A stretch of 43,371 nucleotides of DNA from the IMG/VR virus record IMGVR_UViG_3300020459_000021, positions 1-43,371 of that record; one strand, given 5' to 3'. Positions within the stretch are counted from its first letter, which is position 1. The number at the start of each line of letters is the position of its first letter. The stretch is from a virus. The notes beneath the pieces were generated by a model. It saw only the letters and a list, made by a program, of their open reading frames with translations. It had not been told where the DNA came from and ran no database searches. Below, piece after piece: positions 1 to 8,834 of the stretch. Position numbers and translations under genes: made by a program.

Positions 1-595
1 GTTTACCATTAGATGGTGCTTCCTCTGTATAATCAATAGAAAGCTTAGCAGGAGTAATTGCTGCATCAGCTACTTTTCCTGTAGTAACAGCTAAATCTTT
101 TATTTTGTTAGTTGTTAACGCTTGATCCTGAATTGCTGCTCCAGGAATGGTATTGTCAGGAAAAAACCCAGCAAATATATCGTCAAGTTCAGCGTCAATC
201 TCTTGTGCATTGAACAACAACTGTTTAAAATTTTCATTTAAATCTTCTGCACGAATAGCTGAACCAGGGTAGATAGTAGCAACTGATGCATCAATATCTG
301 TCTCCCTAAAGATACGGATAACGACTTGATATCCATTACTGGATGTTGTCTTTACATTACCATTAGTATCCTGATAATCAGTCTCCGCCGAGATTGCTTG
401 GAATACAACTCTAGCAGGACTAGTAAGAACGTCAAATGCAGTAACTGTTACCTGTGAAATGTACTGGCTTTCAGGAGGTTGAGTAGGGTCATATTCCTTT
501 AGTTGAACCTTTACATCATCATTTTCAATAATAGGGAAGGTGAAATTATAAGTGTTAGAATCACTCCCATTAATTACATTTTCTGTTATTGCCAT
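1..595 (-). CDS. T7-type tail fibre protein, N-terminal part (runs off the window)
   Basis: The frame opens at an ATG at 593-595 and stays open for 198 codons to the window edge, so the C-terminus is missing. The product begins MAITENVINGSDSNTYNF and contains ENDDVKVQLKEY, VVIRIFRETD and GSAIRAEDLNENFKQLLF. This is the pattern of the T7 gp17 N-terminal domain, which fixes the fibre to the tail and is the most conserved part of cyanopodovirus fibres. The receptor-binding part would lie beyond the edge. It follows the large internal virion gene by seven bases, as in T7, where the fibre gene comes after gene 16. Family assignment is firm; host range cannot be read from this part. Confidence 0.9.
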   Translation of the reverse strand, partial: MAITENVINGSDSNTYNFTFPIIENDDVKVQLKEYDPTQPPESQYISQVTVTAFDVLTSPARVVFQAISAETDYQDTNGNVKTTSSNGYQVVIRIFRETDIDASVATIYPGSAIRAEDLNENFKQLLFNAQEIDAELDDIFAGFFPDNTIPGAAIQDQALTTNKIKDLAVTTGKVADAAITPAKLSIDYTEEAPSNGK

Positions 596-601
596 AGTAA
601 A

Positions 602-3600
602 TTATATAAATTGTAGAAGTGATTCCATTTGTTGTTGTAACTTAGTAGCTTCATCAGTCCTACCTTGTTCAACGTAAGCACGAGAGCGTTTACCCATATT
701 TATGTATTCTCGTACATATTCATTCTCTGCAGTAACAGAGGCTTCAGCTGCTTTTAGAGATTTTCTAACAACAGTATCTAAACGATCAAACAATTCAGTA
801 TCTTGACTTCTGATTTGTTGTGTAGTCATGCCTTCTGCACGTGCCTTTTTAATACCTCTGATTTCTATTTGGTACTTGTTCATACCAAGAATTCGTTTAG
901 CTTCTTTCCATGGTTGAGTCTTACCCATACGTGAGTAGATCATTTCACGAACTTCTGCTGGATACTCCAAAGTACCGGATGTATCTTTAGATACTAGTGA
1001 TAACCCGTCATAACCAATAGCTAATAGTTCCTGTCTCCAAGGTTCTACACCTTCACTGACTTTAAGTGGATTGACAGCATTAATAGCACGTAGTATTGGA
1101 TTATTGATATCATTCAATGGGTTACCAGTCCAATAGTCAATACGATCCGGTAGTGTCGCATTAACACCAGGAAGACGTGCTGTTACATAATCAATTAGAT
1201 TATTATGAATATCTTTTTGTGTACTGGAGATAGCATTTGCCATTACTCCAAGAGAACCAGATAGCGGAACGAATGATCGTACTTCATTAGAAGCAAATCT
1301 ATTGATAGCTGTCTCATCACCAGTAAGTAAACCTACAAGAGGTTCAAGTTGAGAGACGAAGCTTTGATTAGTATAAGCAGCAGTAACAGTCCAAGCTAAT
1401 TTATCTTGGATGTCTTGCATTACAGGTTCATCTATCTCACCTAAATAGTAAGATGCTGAACCAACAACTGTTAGTAGACTAGATATTGGTTCACCTAAAC
1501 CACGATAATCAAACCAGTTATTAGTACCAGGAATCTTAATGGTGTAAGGGATATAACCAAGGTTATCCCGTTCTTTCATCCTACGGCTAGGATCATGATG
1601 ACCAGGACCACGAACATTACCAGCAAGACCATAAGCCATTCCTACTGATACGAATGTAGCTGCAGACGCTTGACGACCTATGTACTCTCTACGAAGGTTG
1701 TTATAGATCTGCATTGCATTAGGTGTCTTATCATAGTCAATGCCATGTTCACCTAAAGCGATTTTAATTTTATCTAGGTCTTCACCTGCCCACAGAAGTT
1801 TGGTGTACTTATTCATACCAGGGATAGCCATCAATGGCGTATAAGTAGTTGCCATCTTCAGGGAGTTCATTCCGGTCTTAGGGAACGTAAATAATGACCT
1901 AAATACAGGAACTTGAGTTGTACCTGAACTGATGATACTAGCAATGCCATCATCAAGGTTCATGTTAATCTCACCAGCAGCATTCTCAGCTGCAGCGTTA
2001 GTTAACCTGCCTTCATTATCAAACATCTTAGAGTAGTTAGCTCTTTCAGCATCCCTAAAGTTTTTAACATCTACACCTTTCTTTGCTGCATTTAGATATG
2101 TCTCAGCACGGGACTGCAATGTAGCTTGAGTAGATTTGGTAAAACCATCAACACCGATCATTGCATTAGTACCCCATCTCATATAAGGAGTTTTAGAGAT
2201 CTTATGGTTATTCTTATTCCAGTTATAAAGGAACTTCTTACCCCACTGATCGTCACCCCATGAAGCAGCAACCTTATCAATGATCTCTAAGTTCTTCTCT
2301 GATTCAAAGATAAAATCTTTTCGTGTTGCATCAGTAGCAAAGTTAGGGTCAGAGTTAGCACGTTTCCATTGACTCCAACCATACTTCAAAGCACGCTTAT
2401 TGGTCTCTGCCCAAGCACCATAGATGTACATAGACTCTCGTAGTGCAGCAGGGTCTTTGGCTACAAGTGATTCCAGGCCAGCACCAGTAATTGCATTAGT
2501 AGCTTTTAGAGTGTTAAGTACAGTTGCACCTACACCAGTACGAATAGCTGATAATCCAGATAGGATATTATTGAATTTAACTGACCATAGACCACTAGCA
2601 AAAGAGGTCATTTTATCTAAACCTCTTGGTGTAACAAAAGCAGATAATGGGTTCAGTTGTTGTCCTACATACTTGTTAAGTTTGACAAGTGTATCAACAT
2701 CTCCACCGCTCACTGCGTAAGCATCAACTAATGCTTCAGCTATTTCAGGGTTTTCTTTAGAAAGTTGTTTGATTTGCTGAGTCAAGGCTTTATTCATGCC
2801 TTTCTTCTTTTTGATAGCATCATCAAATTGCTTGGTTGTCATCGTAAGCTCTTTACCAGCTTGATTACCAAACCGTCCTTCCCACCACCTTCTATTTTGT
2901 AGTTGCCAACCTGAAATGTATTTATTGATGGCATATTCATCCATAAGGAAGTTGAGCTTATCAAAGACAAGATCCATAACTGCTTCCTTATTAGCAGCTG
3001 ATCCGAAGTCAACTAATGCCTTAGTTTGTGCCATTACTTCACGTCCTAGTGTGTCCATCACACGAGCTGACGCTTCAGTTACTTCACGACCTAAGTAGGT
3101 ATTAACGAGGTCACGCATTGCGAAACCAATACCTATTGCTTGTTCTTCATTGACATATTCAATCTTGCCGTCAAGGATTTGGTAAACATTTCTACGGCTT
3201 GCAAACATTTGCCTTACATCATCCATAGAGTCAGCAAGAATCACGTCTTTATAGATATCCCATGCGGATGCATCCATTTCAGGCTTATTCATCCTGACAC
3301 CATCTACAACAGCAGAGAATCGTCCAGTACTACGTGTACCTTCTGCTAAGCCAACGACAATATTTCGAGTGGTTCCATTGACTCCAAGACCTTTACGAAT
3401 CATAGGAGATGTTAAGACAGGAGCTGGAGTACCAGTACCTGGAGAGATGCCACGTTTAATCGCAGCAACATCAGCCATGTTCCTAGCTACATTCCCAGGA
3501 GGGATAGCAGTTCTAGGTACATTCATCTCATTTGTAATTGGTGAAGTAATGGTGGGATCGAACTCAGTTGACTCTGGTGCCTCTCTGATAGCTGCAATAC

Positions 3601-4693
3601 CGTCTTCATCTATCTGCATCTGACGTGTGTCATCAGCACGTGCTACAGCTGCCTCTAATGGGCTTGTAGTGGCTTCAGAGGATCCTGTTGTTTCTGCTTG
3701 CTGGATAAGTTGGTTCTTTCTATAGTTTATGTTCTCAATCTGTTTAGGATCAATAGCACCAACAGCAATCTGTTCATCAATAGTAGCAAGAGCAGTAGCA
3801 GTCTCTCTATCCATAACAGTAGATAGTTGACTTGCTTTATAGTTCTCTGCATTCTTATTAAGTGGACTAAACCACTTCATTAGAGGCTTACCTACTTGCA
3901 ATGAGTATCCAAGGAACTCACCAACAATACTCATTCCAATTGCATCATAGATATGTTTCTCAGTCCTTACTTCAGGACTATCACCATCTAGTGTTTTAAA
4001 CCTATCTGGGATATTAAGTTGAGGGAACATATCATCGAGATCTCTCAATGTATTGTTTTCAGTCTCTGATTGATCGCTGACAGCAGCAATAGTAGCGTCA
4101 GTACCGATTGCAAGACCTAATGACGCAAGACCTTTGACTACAGCAGGAGCTGCCAAACCACCACTAAGTTTAGTAGCAGCGGCACCGCCAATTCCAGCAG
4201 GAATCAGGAGAGATAGTTTCTCTCTGATTTTCTGAAGTGTTGGGTTTTGGAATCGTGTGTTCTTATCGTATTGATCATCAACCCAACCAAGGCCAGGAAC
4301 ACTGCCAATAGCATCCATACCTAAGTCTGTAAATGCTTTACCAATTACAGCACTTGGTCCTTGTGCAATAGCTGCAGGGATTTGACTGGTAAGGTCACTA
4401 ACGAGTGCAGCATTAGGATCTTTAATTTCAGGGTTAGTGATGTTAGAGATTTTATCTTGTACGTTCTTTACAGCCTCTAGCGGGTTGAAACCTTGCTCTG
4501 GTGTGTTTGTATCCTCAACAGGTTTAGGGGGTGTTACAGGCTGTTGTGGAGTGGTTACAGGAGCCTCTGATGTTGGTTGTGAAGTAGCTGAAGATTGTTC
4601 CTCTTCTTCTTCCTCTTCTTGTACTCCATTAGCAGCTTCATATGCTGCCTGTTGCTGTTGTTCTTCATACAGCAAATATTCTTCTTCAGTCAT
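602..4693 (-). CDS. Large internal virion protein (T7 gp16-position ejection protein)
   Basis: This 1363-residue protein is the largest in the window and sits where T7 gene 16 sits, between the gp15-like gene and the fibre. The first 60 residues are Glu/Gln-rich, then Pro/Thr-rich, with a run of seven Glu. Several Ala/Gly-rich hydrophobic helices follow, for example near residues 160-200, as expected of proteins that leave the capsid and cross the envelope during DNA ejection. The C-terminal 100 residues are charged and helical. I see no clear lysozyme motif here; the cell-wall-cutting domain seems to be in the upstream protein instead. Start and upstream stop overlap by four bases (ATGA type). 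The role rests on size, position and composition. Confidence 0.8.
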   Translation of the reverse strand: MTEEEYLLYEEQQQQAAYEAANGVQEEEEEEEQSSATSQPTSEAPVTTPQQPVTPPKPVEDTNTPEQGFNPLEAVKNVQDKISNITNPEIKDPNAALVSDLTSQIPAAIAQGPSAVIGKAFTDLGMDAIGSVPGLGWVDDQYDKNTRFQNPTLQKIREKLSLLIPAGIGGAAATKLSGGLAAPAVVKGLASLGLAIGTDATIAAVSDQSETENNTLRDLDDMFPQLNIPDRFKTLDGDSPEVRTEKHIYDAIGMSIVGEFLGYSLQVGKPLMKWFSPLNKNAENYKASQLSTVMDRETATALATIDEQIAVGAIDPKQIENINYRKNQLIQQAETTGSSEATTSPLEAAVARADDTRQMQIDEDGIAAIREAPESTEFDPTITSPITNEMNVPRTAIPPGNVARNMADVAAIKRGISPGTGTPAPVLTSPMIRKGLGVNGTTRNIVVGLAEGTRSTGRFSAVVDGVRMNKPEMDASAWDIYKDVILADSMDDVRQMFASRRNVYQILDGKIEYVNEEQAIGIGFAMRDLVNTYLGREVTEASARVMDTLGREVMAQTKALVDFGSAANKEAVMDLVFDKLNFLMDEYAINKYISGWQLQNRRWWEGRFGNQAGKELTMTTKQFDDAIKKKKGMNKALTQQIKQLSKENPEIAEALVDAYAVSGGDVDTLVKLNKYVGQQLNPLSAFVTPRGLDKMTSFASGLWSVKFNNILSGLSAIRTGVGATVLNTLKATNAITGAGLESLVAKDPAALRESMYIYGAWAETNKRALKYGWSQWKRANSDPNFATDATRKDFIFESEKNLEIIDKVAASWGDDQWGKKFLYNWNKNNHKISKTPYMRWGTNAMIGVDGFTKSTQATLQSRAETYLNAAKKGVDVKNFRDAERANYSKMFDNEGRLTNAAAENAAGEINMNLDDGIASIISSGTTQVPVFRSLFTFPKTGMNSLKMATTYTPLMAIPGMNKYTKLLWAGEDLDKIKIALGEHGIDYDKTPNAMQIYNNLRREYIGRQASAATFVSVGMAYGLAGNVRGPGHHDPSRRMKERDNLGYIPYTIKIPGTNNWFDYRGLGEPISSLLTVVGSASYYLGEIDEPVMQDIQDKLAWTVTAAYTNQSFVSQLEPLVGLLTGDETAINRFASNEVRSFVPLSGSLGVMANAISSTQKDIHNNLIDYVTARLPGVNATLPDRIDYWTGNPLNDINNPILRAINAVNPLKVSEGVEPWRQELLAIGYDGLSLVSKDTSGTLEYPAEVREMIYSRMGKTQPWKEAKRILGMNKYQIEIRGIKKARAEGMTTQQIRSQDTELFDRLDTVVRKSLKAAEASVTAENEYVREYINMGKRSRAYVEQGRTDEATKLQQQMESLLQFI

Positions 4694-7600
4694 ACTCCCT
4701 TACCGTGTAGTGCAGCGAAATAACGTCCGTCAGGTAGTTTGAAGACTGATCTCCATCCATTTCCTGGAACTCTTTCTGTTGAAATCTTTCTTGCTCCGTT
4801 CTTTAAATAAAGTTTAGTTCCTGCTTTAGTTCCATAATCCCATCCAGCATGTGGACCATAAGATCTAGGATCACCGTAGTTACCACCAGGAATAGGAATA
4901 CGTTTCCTTAATTCAGATAATGTGATTACACCAAATTCAGGATCCTCAAAGTGGACATATGCATCTAATTCATCAGGATCCCAGTACTGTCCCCATTCAT
5001 CCTCAACAGTGTTTGGATTATCCATCTGTTTGAAGTCTGTATGTTCAGACCATCCACCATTAGTCTCCCCTCCTGTTGTATAGAAGTACTGGAGAGTAGG
5101 ACTCATGTTATTAGGATCACGAGTAGGTACATACTCACTCTTGATAATTCCTAAACGTTCACTAGCCTGTGCTTTGTGTTCCAAAAGACGAGCCATTGTT
5201 TCAGGTGAACGTGCAACGGTTCCGTTACCATCTGGTGTATATCCAGCGTTAGGATTACCACCATTGATAGTTGCATATAGATCCTCAAGACCCATACCAG
5301 GAGTAGCTCCGCGATCTTTTAAGTAACTTTCAATACCTCGGATCTCTTGATCCCAGTTACCAGTACCTAGACCATACTTCTCACGTTCATTAGGGCCAGC
5401 TTGAATAAGGCCCATACGACCTGATGCTGCACCATATCCAGGCTGTGCAGGATCTAATGTTCCACCTGTTTCAAAGCTAGCGATAGCTGCGATATCAGCT
5501 GGATCCCAACCATTACGGGATGCCATTGCGATAATGGACTGTCCTCTAGGTTGTGGTGAGCTATAACCACCAGCTGCTTCAGAACTAAGAATAGATGTTT
5601 GAACGTTCTGTGGTGTAGGTCGAGTTAAGATCTCCTGAAGTCTTGGGTCATTAATTTGATCAGATAAAGTATCAGCAGCAGAAGGTGCAAATTCAACCTT
5701 CTGACCTGTTAATAGTTCAATCTGTTGTGCATACAACTCGGCTGCTGTATAGGGCGATCGTTTAGCAGCATTCTGTAGAACATTAGGTATCTGTGGAATA
5801 CCGTTACGTTGTGCAATTTCAAAGCCTGCATAAGCATCAGACTTAGAGATAATCTCTTTATGTGTGAATAACTCAGGATCTTTTTTGACAGTCTCGTAAA
5901 ACTGTTTAGGATCCATAGTAGGCGCTACCTCTCCCGGCCGAAAGAAAGGGAAGTAGTTGTTCTTACCTGTTGAATCAGACGTATCTTCTGCAACAGAGTA
6001 CTTACTACCTACTGGTGGATTTAGTACTTTCTCATAGATTTCATTCCATGCCTTTTCATGTGCTTTATCAGCAGACATGACTTCACTATAAGCTTTGAAG
6101 TTCCTGTTGTATTCACTCATAGCAGAGGCTAGAGCTAAATCCAATGTCCCATCGGCTGCACTTGTAGACTGGTAACCAGCACCTAAGAGACCCTCCTTCA
6201 GGGTACTCTTTAGAGTTGACTTCATGGTTGCCTGATCTACACCAGCACTTGCTCTAGCAGACTCTAATTTATTTACTCTATCTGTCCATTGATTACGAAC
6301 ATCATTAGGAATAGCACGGTTTTCTAGATCCTCTAAAGATAGAGTACCTGCTTGCCACTTCTCCTCTAGTTCAGCTGTAATAGCTCGTTTATCAATGTTC
6401 TGTTTAGTCTCATACTTAAGTGCATCAAGACGGCTTGTATTAATACCCTGTTGTTTTAGTTCATTGATACTTTCTTCTAATGAATTTAAGTCAATGCCTT
6501 CAGGTTGTGACCTAAAGAAATCCATGACTTCATCGACTTTAGCCTTACCTGCCGCTTCCTTCTCACGATTAGCACGACCACGATAAGTGTCAGCAGCTTT
6601 AGCGCGTTCAGTTAGAAGGTCACTAACCCTTCCTGGATATCTTTGTGCAAAGCTTTGACCATTATTGGTTACAGTATTCTCAAGTAGATACTTTACTTCT
6701 TCATCAGTATAACGATTAAAGCTTTTTAATTCAGTGAATACTGCTTCTACACCAGCAGATGGTCCATTGATAGTTTTACCATCAGAACCATAACCTACTG
6801 CTTTAGAACGGAATAATTCATTAAGTGCTTCAGGTGACTTCTGTGTGACTAGATTAGTACGTGCCTCTTCAAACATCTCAGTACTGCCTTGCACTACTTG
6901 ACGTTTACGAGCAGCTTCCATGACTCCATTAGATGATGTTCTCATCTTGGAGAACATTGGACCTAAGAAGTCAGCACTAAGACCAAATAATCCGTTCTGC
7001 TTTAGGTATTGCTGTTGTAGTTGTTGAACTGCAGCTGCACGTTTCACTGGGTCAGCAGCTTCTGGTCCTAATTGATTTAGTTGATCTTCTAACCAAGAAC
7101 CATAACCATCACCAGCCATCTCTGCATAAGCCTTGAGACGTCCGTAGTCCCTCCACTTATTACCTGATCTGACTTGGGTTACAACAGAAGGGTTGACACC
7201 TCTACGTGCCATCTCATCAGCAATTGCCTCTTCTGTTTTACCCATTGCACGTAGCTCAGCTTCCATGCGTTCCTGTGCAAGGACTCTGTTGGCAGGAAGA
7301 CCTTCAGCTAATGCTTGTGAATAAGCCTCTTCCATTTCAGATTGGTTCTTATCATCTTGGAATTGGATTAATTGCTCAGAAATAGTCTCACTGAAATTAC
7401 CTAATGCTTCCCAAGTCTTTAGACCTTCACTTGCATTAATTTGTTCAACACGAGCATTCTGAGCTGTCTGTTGCTGATTCTGTGCAATCGCAGCTTCTCT
7501 AGTAGCAAAGGTCTTATCTTCTAGAGTTTTAAGTTCGTTACGATTCCGTGCTTCCTTAGCGTACTTATTTTCAAGATCATTGATCCTGTCACTATTAATC

Positions 7601-7743
7601 TTATTCTTCTGGTTCTGCGATTCTTGCAGGTCACGTATGCCCTGACTATCTCGATTTCTCATCTGATCGAGTTGTGCAGTTCCAGCTTGAATCGGGGAGA
7701 AACCAGTGTTACGGTTAGCTCCCTTAAATGCAATCTGTTTCAT
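4690..7743 (-). CDS. Internal virion protein with transglycosylase-like and M23-like domains (gp15 position)
   Basis: This 1017-residue protein has a long, charged, helical N-terminal region (about 1-690), typical of an internal core protein. A lytic transglycosylase-like domain follows: ASFETGGTLDP supplies the candidate catalytic Glu near residue 757, then SGRMGLIQAG and a Tyr/Asn/Gly-rich segment. The last 55 residues contain HAGWDYGTKAGTKLYL and FAALHGKG, which resemble the HxxxD and terminal His of M23 endopeptidases. Such domains would open the peptidoglycan during DNA ejection. In T7 the transglycosylase is on gp16, so its place here is a variation. The transglycosylase call is reasonable; the M23 call is weaker because the usual first His of an HxH pair is absent. 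Confidence 0.78.
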   Translation of the reverse strand: MKQIAFKGANRNTGFSPIQAGTAQLDQMRNRDSQGIRDLQESQNQKNKINSDRINDLENKYAKEARNRNELKTLEDKTFATREAAIAQNQQQTAQNARVEQINASEGLKTWEALGNFSETISEQLIQFQDDKNQSEMEEAYSQALAEGLPANRVLAQERMEAELRAMGKTEEAIADEMARRGVNPSVVTQVRSGNKWRDYGRLKAYAEMAGDGYGSWLEDQLNQLGPEAADPVKRAAAVQQLQQQYLKQNGLFGLSADFLGPMFSKMRTSSNGVMEAARKRQVVQGSTEMFEEARTNLVTQKSPEALNELFRSKAVGYGSDGKTINGPSAGVEAVFTELKSFNRYTDEEVKYLLENTVTNNGQSFAQRYPGRVSDLLTERAKAADTYRGRANREKEAAGKAKVDEVMDFFRSQPEGIDLNSLEESINELKQQGINTSRLDALKYETKQNIDKRAITAELEEKWQAGTLSLEDLENRAIPNDVRNQWTDRVNKLESARASAGVDQATMKSTLKSTLKEGLLGAGYQSTSAADGTLDLALASAMSEYNRNFKAYSEVMSADKAHEKAWNEIYEKVLNPPVGSKYSVAEDTSDSTGKNNYFPFFRPGEVAPTMDPKQFYETVKKDPELFTHKEIISKSDAYAGFEIAQRNGIPQIPNVLQNAAKRSPYTAAELYAQQIELLTGQKVEFAPSAADTLSDQINDPRLQEILTRPTPQNVQTSILSSEAAGGYSSPQPRGQSIIAMASRNGWDPADIAAIASFETGGTLDPAQPGYGAASGRMGLIQAGPNEREKYGLGTGNWDQEIRGIESYLKDRGATPGMGLEDLYATINGGNPNAGYTPDGNGTVARSPETMARLLEHKAQASERLGIIKSEYVPTRDPNNMSPTLQYFYTTGGETNGGWSEHTDFKQMDNPNTVEDEWGQYWDPDELDAYVHFEDPEFGVITLSELRKRIPIPGGNYGDPRSYGPHAGWDYGTKAGTKLYLKNGARKISTERVPGNGWRSVFKLPDGRYFAALHGKGV

Positions 7744-7760
7744 TTAGTTAGTAAGAATGT

Positions 7761-8834
7761 TTATAGTCCAAAGAAACTAGAGCCAAATCCAGAACTTGAT
7801 CCTGATCCTGCCAATGAAGTACCAATGCCGGAACCAAAGTTACCGGTGCTGCCACTAAACATGTTACCGCCACCACCACTATATCCAAAGTTAGAAGGAC
7901 CATTATTACTAAAGGCACTAACTAGATTAGAACTAACACTACCAAGTGCATTCAACCAAGGGGCTGATGTACTAACTTGTGCAGCAACACCTTTGCTTGG
8001 TTCAGGACCATAATCAAAGTCTTGTAGTTCTCTAGGTAATGTATATTCAGGAAGAATAGCAGCGTATGGTTCTAAGACTTCAGGTGGTGCATCTTGTGGA
8101 ATCATTAGATTAGCAAAGGCTTGAATATCAGCACCAGTTCTTTGTGTAGCAATTTGAGCTAAGGCGTTACGCATTGTACTTCTTGAACTTAATAAGTTAG
8201 CCATAACAATATTTTGATTACGACCTAACTGTGCATTAAGTGATTGCTTACCTTTACGGACACTCTTGCCAGCTTGGCCTCTTGCCATCATTGTGCCAGT
8301 CTCTTGCAATCCTTGAACAAATAGATCTTCATTCTGAAAGGCTGCTTGAGACATAGCATCATTCATTCTCAGTTGTTCAACATTACTGGCATTAGTAGCA
8401 GCAAAATCATTATATGATAACTGCTGATCATATAACGTAGATGATTTATCATACTGTCGAGTATAATTCTTCATCTGTTGTTCTCTAATCTTTAGATTGA
8501 AGCCAAAGTTATCTAAAGACTGTTGATTCTTAAGATCCGCTAGACGCTCATCATTACGGATATTAGTTTGTATTTGCTCAATGGCGAAGTTACGATCAGC
8601 TTTAAGCTTATCCTTCGACATCGAGTAACGCTCTTTGTCGTATTCGTATTGAGCTTCTACTTGTTCTTTTGCTCTTTTATTTGCCTTATCGGCAGCAGAA
8701 GATTGTTGTGATGCTCCGAAGATACTCGTTGCTGCACCAATCACTGCACCAATGATATTCATCTCTAGGCCAGACTCAGCTAACTGTTCGCCAAGTAGAT
8801 CAAAACCTTTTGGGTTAATTTCATTATTAAACAT
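7761..8834 (-). CDS. Internal virion protein (gp14 position)
   Basis: This 357-residue protein lies directly after the second tail-tube gene, where T7 places gene 14. It has a short hydrophobic segment near residues 27-45 (IIGAVIGAATSIFGASQQSS), then a Lys/Glu/Gln-rich helical region, and ends in a Gly/Ser/Phe-rich tail. A small hydrophobic anchor followed by coiled coil fits a protein that leaves the virion and helps to form the ejection channel. Its ATG overlaps the last base of the upstream stop codon. The role is inferred from gene order and composition. Confidence 0.78.
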   Translation of the reverse strand: MFNNEINPKGFDLLGEQLAESGLEMNIIGAVIGAATSIFGASQQSSAADKANKRAKEQVEAQYEYDKERYSMSKDKLKADRNFAIEQIQTNIRNDERLADLKNQQSLDNFGFNLKIREQQMKNYTRQYDKSSTLYDQQLSYNDFAATNASNVEQLRMNDAMSQAAFQNEDLFVQGLQETGTMMARGQAGKSVRKGKQSLNAQLGRNQNIVMANLLSSRSTMRNALAQIATQRTGADIQAFANLMIPQDAPPEVLEPYAAILPEYTLPRELQDFDYGPEPSKGVAAQVSTSAPWLNALGSVSSNLVSAFSNNGPSNFGYSGGGGNMFSGSTGNFGSGIGTSLAGSGSSSGFGSSFFGL

